Origin: Sphingobacterium phlebotomi
GTDB taxonomy: Bacteria > Bacteroidota > Bacteroidia > Sphingobacteriales > Sphingobacteriaceae
Assembly: GCF_008180195.1 (NCBI RefSeq)
Contig: NZ_VTAV01000017.1
Coordinates: 49,830-113,829 of the forward strand
Reading direction: 5' to 3'
DNA: 64,000 nt
Positions 7,703 through 16,234 of the stretch are shown one piece after another; the stretch's first letter is position 1; each line of letters begins with the position of its first letter. The notes below the pieces were generated by a model. That model saw only the letters and a program-made list of their open reading frames with translations. It searched no databases and was not told the origin of the DNA. The position numbers and the translations under genes were made by a program.

Positions 7703-8293
7703 TTAGAACTCAAAACCTACTCCAGCAGAGAACACGCCGTTTCTAAGATTACCGCTTCCTACATTATTCAAATTTCCAAGACCTAGCCCATAACCTGCGT
7801 TAACCAAAAAACCATTAGTTAACTTGTATCCAGCTAAAAAGTTAAATCCCCAATCGAAGCGATTAACTTCATCATCTGCTGAACCGAAATTAATATCATA
7901 CGATTGTCCTCCTCCCTTTACTTTTCCGGAAAGCCCTAATGCTGCATAAGGTCCGGCACCAATAAATACAGAACCCGTATATCCCGTAGGGATATAATAT
8001 ACCGCATTTACAGGAATTTCTAAATACATCAGATTGGTTTTCACGTCATCAATCTTTCCGCCTTTCCCTTGCAATGACAACCCCGGTTGGATCGCAAAAT
8101 TAGCAGCTGCCGGAATACTAGCGTAACCGGTAACATAAAAATTAGTAGAGGCATCAGTTGATTCCGTCACACCGTTTCCGGAAGCGTTTAGCTTGGGAAA
8201 GTTTAAACCTGCTTTTGCTCCCCAAGATGTTTGGGCTTGTGCTCCTGCAGCCAATAAAAAGGCTGCTCCTAATGAAAGTAAAATCTTTTTCAT
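7703..8293 (-). CDS. Small outer-membrane beta-barrel protein (porin-family), paralog 2
   Basis: A 196-aa exported protein with signal peptide ending in AGAQAQ near residue 21. The mature chain has the same order of motifs as its neighbour: SWGAKAGLNFPKL, NFYVTGYASIP, YLEIPVNAVYYIPTG, FIGAGPYAALG and a terminal phenylalanine (VGFEF), which suits insertion by the Bam machinery. It is probably a tandem duplicate of the gene at 7013-7624, with its own terminator between them. Function is unknown; related proteins are usually annotated only as porin-family proteins. Confidence 0.8.
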   Translation of the reverse strand: MKKILLSLGAAFLLAAGAQAQTSWGAKAGLNFPKLNASGNGVTESTDASTNFYVTGYASIPAAANFAIQPGLSLQGKGGKIDDVKTNLMYLEIPVNAVYYIPTGYTGSVFIGAGPYAALGLSGKVKGGGQSYDINFGSADDEVNRFDWGFNFLAGYKLTNGFLVNAGYGLGLGNLNNVGSGNLRNGVFSAGVGFEF

Positions 8294-8439
8294 ACTCTTT
8301 TAAATTTGTTATTACAATGTAGGAAGTACAATATTCAGACCAAAACATCGATTCCCTATTAAAATGCAATTAAATGACATTATACTTCTAATGGTATAAA
8401 TACTTTAAGATACTTTTATCACTTTACTTTTTCAATTAG

Positions 8440-8470
8440 TTGGATATGTCAAAAGTAAGTTTTATTTTTG
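8440..8470 (+). promoter_or_regulatory. Promoter of tRNA-Cys
   Basis: TTG at 8440-8442 and TATTTTTG at 8463-8470 are 20 nt apart and fit the Bacteroidota -33/-7 pattern. The predicted start is about 15 nt before the mature tRNA. Confidence 0.75.
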
Positions 8471-8490
8471 CATTCCCTTGAACGGGAAAG

Positions 8491-8561
8491 GGTCGGATGG
8501 CCGAGTGGCTAGGCTGAGGTCTGCAAAACCTCCTACAGCGGTTCGAATCCGCTTCCGACCT
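8491..8561 (+). tRNA. tRNA-Cys (anticodon GCA)
   Basis: A 71-nt cloverleaf can be drawn by eye. The acceptor stem GGTCGGA pairs with TCCGACC, with discriminator base T at 8561. The anticodon stem GAGGT/ACCTC encloses the loop CTGCAAA, giving anticodon GCA at 8523-8525, and the T arm contains GTTCGAATC. CCA is not encoded. A good promoter lies just upstream and a small protein gene just downstream. Confidence 0.96.
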
Positions 8562-8589
8562 CGTTTTTAAAGACAAAAAAAATTGAACC

Positions 8590-8769
8590 ATGGGAGTTAC
8601 ACGTTTAAAAAGAAAAGATAGAAGAAACAAAACCACTTCACGTATGGAAGTGCAGTTTTTGAAATTAGGGCGCGATGTTGAGTTAGGCTCAAAAAGTAAA
8701 ATGCCTAAAAATAGCCAAATCACGAAGAACAACGAGGTTTTGGATAAATTAGTTGCAAAGGCAAAATAA
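8590..8769 (+). CDS. Small basic protein of unknown function
   Basis: A 59-codon frame starting ATGGGAGTT and ending TAA encodes a strongly basic peptide (MGVTRLKRKDRRNKTT at the start, KLVAKAK at the end). It starts 28 nt after tRNA-Cys and is followed at once by a perfect 16-bp terminator, so tRNA and protein probably share one transcript. The basic composition suggests nucleic-acid or ribosome binding, but I do not recognise the family. Codon use looks normal and the reading frame is clean, so I believe it is real. Confidence 0.7.
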   Translation: MGVTRLKRKDRRNKTTSRMEVQFLKLGRDVELGSKSKMPKNSQITKNNEVLDKLVAKAK

Positions 8770-8789
8770 TAATCGTTTTTAACGATAAT

Positions 8790-8830
8790 AAAATAAGAAG
8801 GAGGACACTATGGTTCCTCCTTCTTATTTT
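8790..8830 (+). terminator. Bidirectional intrinsic terminator
   Basis: A perfect 16-bp stem (8790-8805 with 8815-8830) with a 9-nt loop is flanked by A-rich and T-rich ends. It stops the tRNA-Cys/small-protein transcript and, in reverse, the aldo/keto reductase gene, whose stop codon it touches. Confidence 0.9.
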
Positions 8831-9848
8831 ATATAAGCCCTTCCTGTCGCATGACGCTCCAGAAATCAGCGGAAATATCTTTTGTCGCCATTGCAGCGTT
8901 GATATGAACTTTTTCAGATTTCGTGGTATTCAGCGCCACACTGCAGACTCCAGCGATATTAAATCCGAAGTTAAAACAAGCTTCAGCTGGTCGTATGTCA
9001 AACGCAGCGCACAGCGCCCAGAATTTATCTCGCCAAGCATATAGTGCTTTTCCCTCCTTAGCATCTTTATCAATCAGTTGGTAGTTGTAATAGTCGCTTC
9101 CTACCAGAAAACCGCCATTAAAGACGGCGGAGTTAATGACGGCTACCCCTTTTTTCCCCAACCCTTCTATAAAATCAATAAGTCCTTTCGGATGGCTATG
9201 TACTGTTAGGCTGTTGGCTATCATCACCCAGTCTAACGATACATCTTCTGCTATCCGTTGGATAATCTTCCAATCTTTTGCTCCAACTCCTATGCCCAAG
9301 ACTTTCCCTTCAGCCTTCAGTTCCGTAAGTGCGCGGTAGGCATCCAAAATATCTCGATAAAGTTTCTCTTCTTCCTCCGGGCTCTCCGCGTTAGCTAAAT
9401 ATTCATCCGGATCATGCACCGAAACCAATTGTGCTGTATAATCACCTAGCAGTGCATTACCTTGATGAAAACATGCTAATATACCATCGTAGCTTATTTT
9501 TTGCACTGCGTCATTTTCCAATCCTTTCCATACACCTGGTTCGAATGTAGGCTCTGTTGTGGTCAGCGGCACTTGGTACCAACCTAATTTATTACTGATT
9601 AGCACATTGGAAGGTTCTACATTCAACCGCCTTAAACTTTCCCCTATCGATTCCAAAGAGAGACCGGCACCATACTTCCCCGCCGTGTCAAATACTGCTT
9701 TCCCCGGTGCGTGTTTTATGCATTCCGCAACAATAGCTAACTTTTCTTCGAAAGGCACTTCTACATATAAATTGCCCAGTCCGCTTGTTCCAAATATTAT
9801 AGGAGGTAATTGAGTACTTAAATTTGGATATCTGTTGGTATTTCCCAT
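8829..9848 (-). CDS. Aldo/keto reductase family oxidoreductase
   Basis: NAD(P)H-dependent oxidoreductase of the AKR fold, 339 aa from the ATG at 9846-9848. The longer frame upstream runs into surE and is not conserved in character. The catalytic tetrad is visible as Asp54 and Tyr59 (FDTAGKYG), Lys87 (SNKLG) and His145 (VHDPD). The overall pattern resembles the D-threo-aldose / L-fucose dehydrogenase branch, so a sugar is a plausible substrate, but this is inference. A TANNTTTG element (9882-9889, minus) lies 34 nt upstream, in the gap after surE. Confidence 0.85.
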   Translation of the reverse strand: MGNTNRYPNLSTQLPPIIFGTSGLGNLYVEVPFEEKLAIVAECIKHAPGKAVFDTAGKYGAGLSLESIGESLRRLNVEPSNVLISNKLGWYQVPLTTTEPTFEPGVWKGLENDAVQKISYDGILACFHQGNALLGDYTAQLVSVHDPDEYLANAESPEEEEKLYRDILDAYRALTELKAEGKVLGIGVGAKDWKIIQRIAEDVSLDWVMIANSLTVHSHPKGLIDFIEGLGKKGVAVINSAVFNGGFLVGSDYYNYQLIDKDAKEGKALYAWRDKFWALCAAFDIRPAEACFNFGFNIAGVCSVALNTTKSEKVHINAAMATKDISADFWSVMRQEGLI

Positions 9849-9894
9849 GTGATGTTCTTTTCTTAATCGAACGAATGGATGCAAATATATATAA

Positions 9895-10620
9895 TTAAAA
9901 ATGAGATTTATCTTTGAGTATTTTTTCATCCGTCAAGTCCAGACGTAAGGGCGTAATGGAGACCATATTATTTTCTACTGCCCAGCGGTCGGTTCCTTCT
10001 TCTGCTGGTTCCAATGGCGTTACCGTAAACCAATAATGCTTCCTCCCTAATGGATCCGTTCCGGGAACAATAGTACCGTCGTATAATCGAACCGACTGTC
10101 TTGTCCATACAATATCCGTGGGATCGGGTGGGAAATTGACATTATATAACGCGAGTTCCTTATTTTTCAACAAGAGCTCTAATGTCTTCGCCACATACGT
10201 CTCTAAATGCTCAAAATCAGGCTCGTCTTTTCCAACAGGTGTGCTCAAGGCTATTCCCTTAACACCAAACAGCACAGCTTGTTTCGCCGCTGCTAACGTC
10301 CCTGAATGCCACATAGAATTTCCAAGATTAGGCCCCATATTAATCCCAGATAAAACTACATCCACATTTTTCCATAAATGCATTCCCATCGCCACACAGT
10401 CAGCAGGTGTTCCGTTTACGCGGTGGGCTTCTATATCTGGAAACTCAATAGGTGATTTTTTATAGCCTAAAGGTCTTGAATGTGTTACCGCATGCCCCAT
10501 CGAAGACTGTTCTACATCCGGTGCAACAACCCGCACTTCTCCAAAATTCTTTGCCACTTTCGCCAGGGCTGCAATACCCGGGCTGTATATGCCGTCATCA
10601 TTCGTCACTAAAATTCTCAT
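9895..10620 (-). CDS. surE: 5'/3'-nucleotidase SurE
   Basis: Metal-dependent phosphatase that removes phosphate from nucleoside 5'- and 3'-monophosphates, 241 aa. The metal-binding N-terminus MRILVTNDDGIYSPG contains Asp8 and Asp9, QSSMG carries the conserved serine near residue 40, and SGINMGPNLG contains Asn94. Length and motifs fit the family well. It ends 46 nt before the aldo/keto reductase gene on the same strand, and is divergent from the lipid kinase gene at 10696. Confidence 0.95.
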   Translation of the reverse strand: MRILVTNDDGIYSPGIAALAKVAKNFGEVRVVAPDVEQSSMGHAVTHSRPLGYKKSPIEFPDIEAHRVNGTPADCVAMGMHLWKNVDVVLSGINMGPNLGNSMWHSGTLAAAKQAVLFGVKGIALSTPVGKDEPDFEHLETYVAKTLELLLKNKELALYNVNFPPDPTDIVWTRQSVRLYDGTIVPGTDPLGRKHYWFTVTPLEPAEEGTDRWAVENNMVSITPLRLDLTDEKILKDKSHF

Positions 10621-10695
10621 AACATCTTTTCTTATTTATTTCTTAATTTAACAACAATTAAGCCCCTAAAAATGTTCTCCTATTAAACATTATAC

Positions 10696-11595
10696 ATGAA
10701 GCAGGTAATCTTATTACATAACCCCAACGCCGGTGAAGAAGACCATTTTAAGGCTGATCTCACTAAAGCCATCGAGAAAGAAGGGTATCGATGCACCTAT
10801 TTTTCAATCAAAGAAGACGAGCAGTGGAAGGACCAATTTTACGAAGCAGATTTTGCTGTCGTGGCTGGTGGCGATGGCACAGTGCGAAAAGTCGTCAAAG
10901 AACTAGTCCGAAGAGAAACAGTCAACACAAGGATAACCATGGCACTACTACCTATGGGTACCGCAAACAACTTGTCCAAGGCATTGTCCTTAGACAAAGA
11001 GACAAGCTTTGAGAATCATGTGAAGGCTTGGAAATATAACAAGCGTCGACGATTTGATATCGGTACACTTACCTACGACGACCGTTCTGATTTTTTTCTA
11101 GAAGGTATAGGGTATGGTATATTTCCGACCCTCATCCAAACAATGGAAAAGGTAGACGTCAGCCATTTAGACACAACAGAAGAGCACTTGCAATTGGCTT
11201 TGGAAAAACTGCATCAAATTGTTTTAACAGCAGAAGCATATCATTACACGATCTACGCGGATAAAAGAAAATATGAAGGCAGGTATCTTTTATTGGAAGT
11301 CATGAATATCCCATCTATCGGCCCCAACCTCATGCTAGCCCCAGCAGCTCAAATAGATGATGGCTATCTGGATTTAGTGACGATTACCGAAAAAGAACGG
11401 GATGCATTCGCATTACATATCAAAAAAATTATCGATCAGAAAAAAACGTCTTTTGATTTTCAAACGCTCCGAGCGAAAAAGATCAAGATACAATCCATTA
11501 ACAAAAACATCCATATCGACGACAAATATGTATCCACATCTAATGGATTCCTCACTATAGAAATACATGAACATCTTCTTGATTTCCTCAAGTAA
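10696..11595 (+). CDS. Diacylglycerol/sphingosine kinase-family lipid kinase
   Basis: Likely phosphorylates a lipid such as diacylglycerol, 299 aa. The nucleotide-binding motif GGDGT is at residues 58-62, LLPMGTANNLSKAL follows as in the YegS/DgkB family, and EGIGYGIFP is the family's next conserved block. The C-terminal half is the expected beta-sandwich. The substrate cannot be told from sequence; some Bacteroidota make sphingolipids, so a long-chain base is also possible. Next genes on the strand are two unknown proteins. Confidence 0.87.
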   Translation: MKQVILLHNPNAGEEDHFKADLTKAIEKEGYRCTYFSIKEDEQWKDQFYEADFAVVAGGDGTVRKVVKELVRRETVNTRITMALLPMGTANNLSKALSLDKETSFENHVKAWKYNKRRRFDIGTLTYDDRSDFFLEGIGYGIFPTLIQTMEKVDVSHLDTTEEHLQLALEKLHQIVLTAEAYHYTIYADKRKYEGRYLLLEVMNIPSIGPNLMLAPAAQIDDGYLDLVTITEKERDAFALHIKKIIDQKKTSFDFQTLRAKKIKIQSINKNIHIDDKYVSTSNGFLTIEIHEHLLDFLK

Positions 11596-11677
11596 AGAAA
11601 TATGGAAACAACACAGGTAAACATAAAAGCAAGCTGACTGTTCAATAGAGTAACGAATAAAAAAATATAATAATCAG

Positions 11678-12040
11678 ATGAAAACAAGTCATAACATTAC
11701 GTTTGGAAAGAAAACGCGTATTATAATCGCGACGATTACCCATACTCCGGGAGGCACGGAAGAAGAATTTGGAGACGCGGAAGGTCAGAAAATTAACAAA
11801 GACCCAATTATAGGAGGTGCAGATGATGTATACCGTGAGAACCCTACGGACGATCTGCGGGATTCTGATTTTGTAGATGCAGAACCTCTTCAAGAAGATA
11901 TCGATCATGCAGCGAATGGTGGTGAGCAAACAAATAACAATCACGAAACAGAAGAACTTGGTACGCCTTCTGATTCAGAAGAGGAAAATATAGACATCAG
12001 TAACCTCGAGGATAATGAGGATATCATAGGTGAGGGTTAA
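11678..12040 (+). CDS. Strongly acidic protein of unknown function
   Basis: A 120-aa protein with a basic, beta-like first 20 residues (MKTSHNITFGKKTRIIIA) followed by about 100 residues rich in Asp, Glu, Asn and Gly and almost free of hydrophobic patches, so most of the chain is probably disordered. No signal peptide or membrane segment is seen. It lies between the lipid kinase and another unknown gene, all on the plus strand. I do not recognise it, and the biased composition makes homology hard to judge. Confidence 0.55.
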   Translation: MKTSHNITFGKKTRIIIATITHTPGGTEEEFGDAEGQKINKDPIIGGADDVYRENPTDDLRDSDFVDAEPLQEDIDHAANGGEQTNNNHETEELGTPSDSEEENIDISNLEDNEDIIGEG

Positions 12041-12074
12041 CTGTTTTATACGATGTGGATAAAAATAAAAGCAT

Positions 12075-12680
12075 ATGGAAAAGAATATTCCGAAACAAGT
12101 AGAGGGTAAATCCCTAGACTGTTTCAAATCTGTAAACCTATCGTCCCAAGAGGAGGCTACAAGATTTTTTGAGCGTATAAGAAGCAAGTTATTGGACGTC
12201 AATCGCTGGAACGAAATAACGAAGGCGCTTTCTGCTACATTTACCATCATAGACGCTTCCGGTCGTACAATGGAACGTCCTGTGCAAAAAGACGACTATA
12301 TCCGAATCGATATTCCCGGTCCTGGGCTCCCTTCAGCCAAAGGATATGACTGGGTACAAGTGGAAGGTATTGCGGAAACCGCGGATGCCGAAAGTGCTCG
12401 CATCCTTTTGATATTAAGACCTTGCCCCGACCCGACACAAGAGCTTACGGATACGGCACACTTCTTTAAGCGGCTTGCAACTTCGTCTTTTCTTGTACAA
12501 CAAAAAGGCAGTCATATTTCACTGCACTATGCAGGGCGTAATGAAATAATCAATACGGACAATGAGTCTATGCTGGACAATTTGCGCAATTTTATGGTCG
12601 GCTTGGGGGCGAAAATGGGTGCGTCATTTCCGCAATGGAAGGCGCTGGTTGAAGGGCTTGGCGACGTTGACAGCCACTAA
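12075..12680 (+). CDS. Protein of unknown function, probably cytoplasmic
   Basis: A 201-aa soluble protein with no signal peptide. It begins with a charged helical stretch including EEATRFFERIRSKLLDVNRWNEI, followed by a beta-rich domain (FTIIDASGR, YIRIDIPGPG, YDWVQVEGI, ARILLILRPCPDP) and a helical tail. It starts 34 nt after the acidic protein and ends 30 nt before the permease gene, so the three may be cotranscribed. The sequence is balanced and clearly coding, but I do not recognise a family and assign no function. Confidence 0.75.
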   Translation: MEKNIPKQVEGKSLDCFKSVNLSSQEEATRFFERIRSKLLDVNRWNEITKALSATFTIIDASGRTMERPVQKDDYIRIDIPGPGLPSAKGYDWVQVEGIAETADAESARILLILRPCPDPTQELTDTAHFFKRLATSSFLVQQKGSHISLHYAGRNEIINTDNESMLDNLRNFMVGLGAKMGASFPQWKALVEGLGDVDSH

Positions 12681-12710
12681 TGTAGATTATTTCACCTTTG
12701 CAAGAACCGT

Positions 12711-13778
12711 ATGGACAAAGCAATTTCTAGCGTATTAAAAGTAACCTTCACCCTCGTTTTAATCGTTACTATCTTGTATTATGGTAAGGGTATATTGGCT
12801 CCGCTAGCCATTGCCTGCATTTTATCTATGCTGTTTGTTTCACCTTCGGGTTGGATAGAGAAGAAGGGTTTGCCGCGATGGTCAAGTGCACTGATTGCAG
12901 TCGGTATCCTCGTAATCTGTATCGTGGGACTTGGTTTTCTTTTGAGTTGGCAATTGCAAAACTTTGCCGAACAAATCACCTCTTTAAAACAAAACCTGTC
13001 CCAAATACTTTCCAATTTACAACACTGGATACAAGACCGGTTAGACATCGATCAGGGCAAACAACAAGCGATAGCAGAAGAGCAGATGAAAGGCCAGCGT
13101 ACAGACGGCGCAGGGGTCCAGCAACTCGTCTCCGGCTTTTTTGGTCTGCTTGTAGATTTCATCTTGGTATTAGTATATACTTACCTTATACTCTTTTATC
13201 GCTCTCGACTTAAAAATTTTCTACTCAAAATAACCCCATCCAAAGATCAGGAGAAAACCATGGAGATCGTAGATTCGGCAAGCCAGGTGGCAGCTAATTA
13301 TATGACTGGACTTGCGAAGATGATTGTGGTGTTGTGGATCCTATATGGGGTAGGATTTACAGCCATTGGAGTAGAAAACGCGTTATTTTTTGCTGTGATC
13401 TGCGGATTATTAGAGCTGGTTCCTTTCATAGGAAACCTAACGGGGACAGCGATAACCATATTGGGAGTAACGGCTCAAGGTGGCGAAACCAATATGATTT
13501 TAGGCGTTGTATTGATATATGGTTTTGTCCAATTTGTTCAAACATATTTGCTGGAACCCCTTATTGTAGGAAATGAGGTGAATATCAATCCGCTGTTCAC
13601 CATATTTAGCTTAGTGGCAGCAGAAGCGGTATGGGGTATCCCAGGTATGATCCTCGCGATTCCCATTACAGGTATGATCAGGATTATATGCGACCGCATT
13701 CCCCGTTTACAGCCCTATGGTTACTTGATCGGTAGCGAAAAAAAAGCTAAAAAATCATTCTGGAAGCGTAAGAAGTAG
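12711..13778 (+). CDS. AI-2E family transporter (PerM/YtvI-like), copy 1
   Basis: Integral membrane permease of 355 aa. Two membrane segments lie near residues 12-45, a third near 58-85, a soluble middle part follows, then several more in the C-terminal half. The family block LVPFIGNLTGTAI and the later GNEVNINPLFTIFSLVAAEAVWGIPGMILAIP region are typical. Family members have been linked to AI-2 export or Na+/H+ exchange, and the substrate here is unknown. The tail is basic (KKAKKSFWKRKK), unlike the acidic tail of the second copy at 43.7 kb. Confidence 0.85.
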   Translation: MDKAISSVLKVTFTLVLIVTILYYGKGILAPLAIACILSMLFVSPSGWIEKKGLPRWSSALIAVGILVICIVGLGFLLSWQLQNFAEQITSLKQNLSQILSNLQHWIQDRLDIDQGKQQAIAEEQMKGQRTDGAGVQQLVSGFFGLLVDFILVLVYTYLILFYRSRLKNFLLKITPSKDQEKTMEIVDSASQVAANYMTGLAKMIVVLWILYGVGFTAIGVENALFFAVICGLLELVPFIGNLTGTAITILGVTAQGGETNMILGVVLIYGFVQFVQTYLLEPLIVGNEVNINPLFTIFSLVAAEAVWGIPGMILAIPITGMIRIICDRIPRLQPYGYLIGSEKKAKKSFWKRKK

Positions 13779-13811
13779 CTTCCGGCACCAGTTCTTATTC
13801 CTTTTTGTTTT

Positions 13812-15344
13812 CTATTTTTTCTTTTCAAGTTGCCATATTTTCAGCGGTGCGACAGAGGGCCCATTCAGCAAGCTTCCGTCTGGCGCATATCGCGCTCCAT
13901 GGCATGGACAATCCCAGCTCCGCTCGGTGTTATTCCATTTGACGATACATGCTGCATGGCGGCATACCGGATCGATAGCAAACAATTCGCCTTGTTCACC
14001 CTTAAACAGTCCTATTCTTTTACCTTTATAATTCAATATCTTTCCTTCGCCCCGACCCAATTCTGCTAGTTCTTCTATTTCTTCCAGAAAAAAACGATCT
14101 TTTACAAAGTGCTTTGCGACATCGTAGTTTTCTACAAGCAGATTACGGATTGCCGAAAGCGGTCCTATACGACTAGGCGAATAGATGTCTTGAAAATCTG
14201 TTTTCCCATGCAATACCAGATCTGCCATCATGGAGCCGCCCAGCGTTCCGAAAATCATTCCATTTCCACCATAACCCGAAGATAGTAGTTCCCGGCGGTG
14301 TTTCTTACCAGGATAATAGCCAATAAAAGGCAAGCTATCTTGGCTTTCATAATATTGAGATGACCATTCGTATATCTTTTTATTTACCACATAGAGACTT
14401 CGAACGTACGCTTCCAATTCACGGAAGTTCTTTTTTTCATTATCGTGGTGAGCCGTTTTATGATCCTGCCCGCCTATTAAAAGATAGGATTTACCTCCTT
14501 GTTCTACTGTTCGGAAGTAATGGAAGGGCTCCTGCATATCATAGACCAACGCTTCCGGCCAATCTATCTGGCGCATTAGTTCCCATACCTGTATGTAACT
14601 TCGATACGGAGCTAAGCGAAAGTTCATCAATTGTATACCCGGCGGTGTGTGCGTAGCATAAAGAACAAAATCGGCAGAAAAAACGTCACCTTCAGCAGTT
14701 TTGGCGACAAGCATATCGTTTTCCTCCTTTACATGCTGCACGACCGTCCTTTCCCTGATCTGCCCCCCTAGACTGATGTAAGCCTTAGCAAGCCCAGCGA
14801 GGTATTTCGTCGGATGGAATCTCGCCTGTTCTTCGAATTCGATGGCATACATAAACGAAGCTGGAACAGGAATTTCATCCACTTCGGAACAGGGAATTCC
14901 TACTTGCTCCAATGCCTCTTTAATTTCTTTAAGCTCTTTCTTCTCTTCCTCATTTTCAGCATACATAAATCCGGAACAGCGTGTAAAATCACAGTCAATT
15001 TCATATTGATCTTTATTTTTGTTGATGATCGATATTGCTTTTCGTGTCGATGCTACTACTGTACGTGCTGCTTCCAAGCCATGCTGCTCAATAATATCGG
15101 TATACGGCGTATCAAGTACCGTATTTATATGGGCAGAGGTGCCGCTCGTAGTACCAAACCCAATTGTATTTGCTTCCATGATGACACATCTTCTACCAGC
15201 TTCCTGCAGCTTCAAGGCTGCCGTAAGCCCTGTAATACCCCCACCAACAACAATTATTTCGACATGCTCTTGATCGCGGGGTGCGGACAATCCCGGCACA
15301 GTGACTTCCTGCCAAATACTCTTGTTTATTCCATCTCTTTGCAT
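13812..15344 (-). CDS. FAD-dependent oxidoreductase with C-terminal Rieske [2Fe-2S] domain
   Basis: A 510-aa fusion. The N-terminal DAO-type domain has the FAD-binding motif IIVVGGGITGLTAALKL near residues 29-45 followed by the acidic MEAN end of the second strand. The last 50 residues carry Rieske ligands Cys461, His463, Cys479 and His482 (CRH, then CPCH). Similar fusions are annotated as glycine oxidase-like Rieske proteins of unknown substrate. There is no signal peptide, so it is probably cytoplasmic. It faces the permease gene 33 nt away and is divergent from the DJ-1-like gene. Confidence 0.88.
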   Translation of the reverse strand: MQRDGINKSIWQEVTVPGLSAPRDQEHVEIIVVGGGITGLTAALKLQEAGRRCVIMEANTIGFGTTSGTSAHINTVLDTPYTDIIEQHGLEAARTVVASTRKAISIINKNKDQYEIDCDFTRCSGFMYAENEEEKKELKEIKEALEQVGIPCSEVDEIPVPASFMYAIEFEEQARFHPTKYLAGLAKAYISLGGQIRERTVVQHVKEENDMLVAKTAEGDVFSADFVLYATHTPPGIQLMNFRLAPYRSYIQVWELMRQIDWPEALVYDMQEPFHYFRTVEQGGKSYLLIGGQDHKTAHHDNEKKNFRELEAYVRSLYVVNKKIYEWSSQYYESQDSLPFIGYYPGKKHRRELLSSGYGGNGMIFGTLGGSMMADLVLHGKTDFQDIYSPSRIGPLSAIRNLLVENYDVAKHFVKDRFFLEEIEELAELGRGEGKILNYKGKRIGLFKGEQGELFAIDPVCRHAACIVKWNNTERSWDCPCHGARYAPDGSLLNGPSVAPLKIWQLEKKK

Positions 15345-15569
15345 AGCGTTCTATTTATTTTAGTGTCTCTCTCCTTTAATAGAATGCTCAAAGAAGCTTT
15401 CTTGTTTCCTACGTGTTACAAAACGGGTAAAATTATGTCATTTTGCGTATTTTTCGTAGGTGTTGAACGAGGACCGCTTAAGTATTTTCAGTTTTTTAGA
15501 ACTAGATAATTCTTTGGTTGTTCTTTGATTGAAGAATGTTCTATGTAAAAAATTTAAAGGATAAGTGCT

Positions 15570-16130
15570 ATGGGAAAATTAAATGGAAAAAGAATCGCCA
15601 TATTGACGGAAGATGGTTTTGAACAAATTGAGTTAACAAGTCCAAAAGAAGCTTTAAAAAATGAGGGGGCACAGGTAGATATCGTTTCGCCGCAAGAGAA
15701 GGTTGTCCGCTCAAAAAAAGGAGATGAATGGGATGATGAATATCCCGTGGATACGCCATTAAATCAAGCGAGAGTCGATGACTACGATGGATTGTTGATT
15801 CCTGGCGGCGTGATTAATCCGGATAAATTGCGTACGAATGAAAGAGCACTTTCTTTTGTGCGTGATTTCTTTGCGGCAGGGAAACCTGTGGCAGCTATCT
15901 GTCATGGCCCTCAAGTATTGATCGATGCGGAGGTAGTAGAAGGCCGTAAGCTTACTTCAGTGGCAGCAATTAAAAAGGATTTGATCAATGCGAAAGCACG
16001 ATGGGAAGATACCCAGGTGGTGACGGACCAAGGACTGGTCACTAGCCGCACACCAGATGACCTGCCCGCTTTTAACAGAAAAATTGTGGAAGAGTACGCA
16101 GAGGGAAAACATGCTGGGCAACATACGTAA
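15570..16130 (+). CDS. DJ-1/PfpI family protein (type 1 glutamine amidotransferase-like)
   Basis: A 186-aa cytoplasmic protein of the PfpI/YhbO branch, whose members act as deglycases, chaperones or peptidases in stress. The nucleophile-elbow motif AICHGPQ places Cys111 and His112 as in the family, with GGVINPDKLR and a conserved N-terminal Glu (EDGFEQIE) completing the active site. A strong terminator follows. The upstream region is shared with the divergent FAD-Rieske gene, so a common stress-related regulation is possible but not shown. Confidence 0.9.
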   Translation: MGKLNGKRIAILTEDGFEQIELTSPKEALKNEGAQVDIVSPQEKVVRSKKGDEWDDEYPVDTPLNQARVDDYDGLLIPGGVINPDKLRTNERALSFVRDFFAAGKPVAAICHGPQVLIDAEVVEGRKLTSVAAIKKDLINAKARWEDTQVVTDQGLVTSRTPDDLPAFNRKIVEEYAEGKHAGQHT

Positions 16131-16167
16131 CGCTAGGGTAGTAACTATTTTTTAACCAAAATACAAC

Positions 16168-16197
16168 AAAAGGAGAACGTCAAATGTTCTCCTTTTT
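16168..16197 (+). terminator. Intrinsic terminator after the DJ-1-like gene
   Basis: AAAAGGAGAAC (16168-16178) pairs with GTTCTCCTTTT (16186-16196) across a 7-nt loop, and the T-run continues to 16197. It lies about 38 nt after the stop codon. Confidence 0.88.
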
Positions 16198-16234
16198 ATT
16201 TTTAATATTTAGTTTTACTAAAAATTTGGACTGT

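Noticed and set aside
14814..15509. 231-codon plus-strand frame opposite the FAD-Rieske gene
   Set aside because: It is a shadow of the well-supported minus-strand oxidoreductase, whose cofactor motifs are clear.
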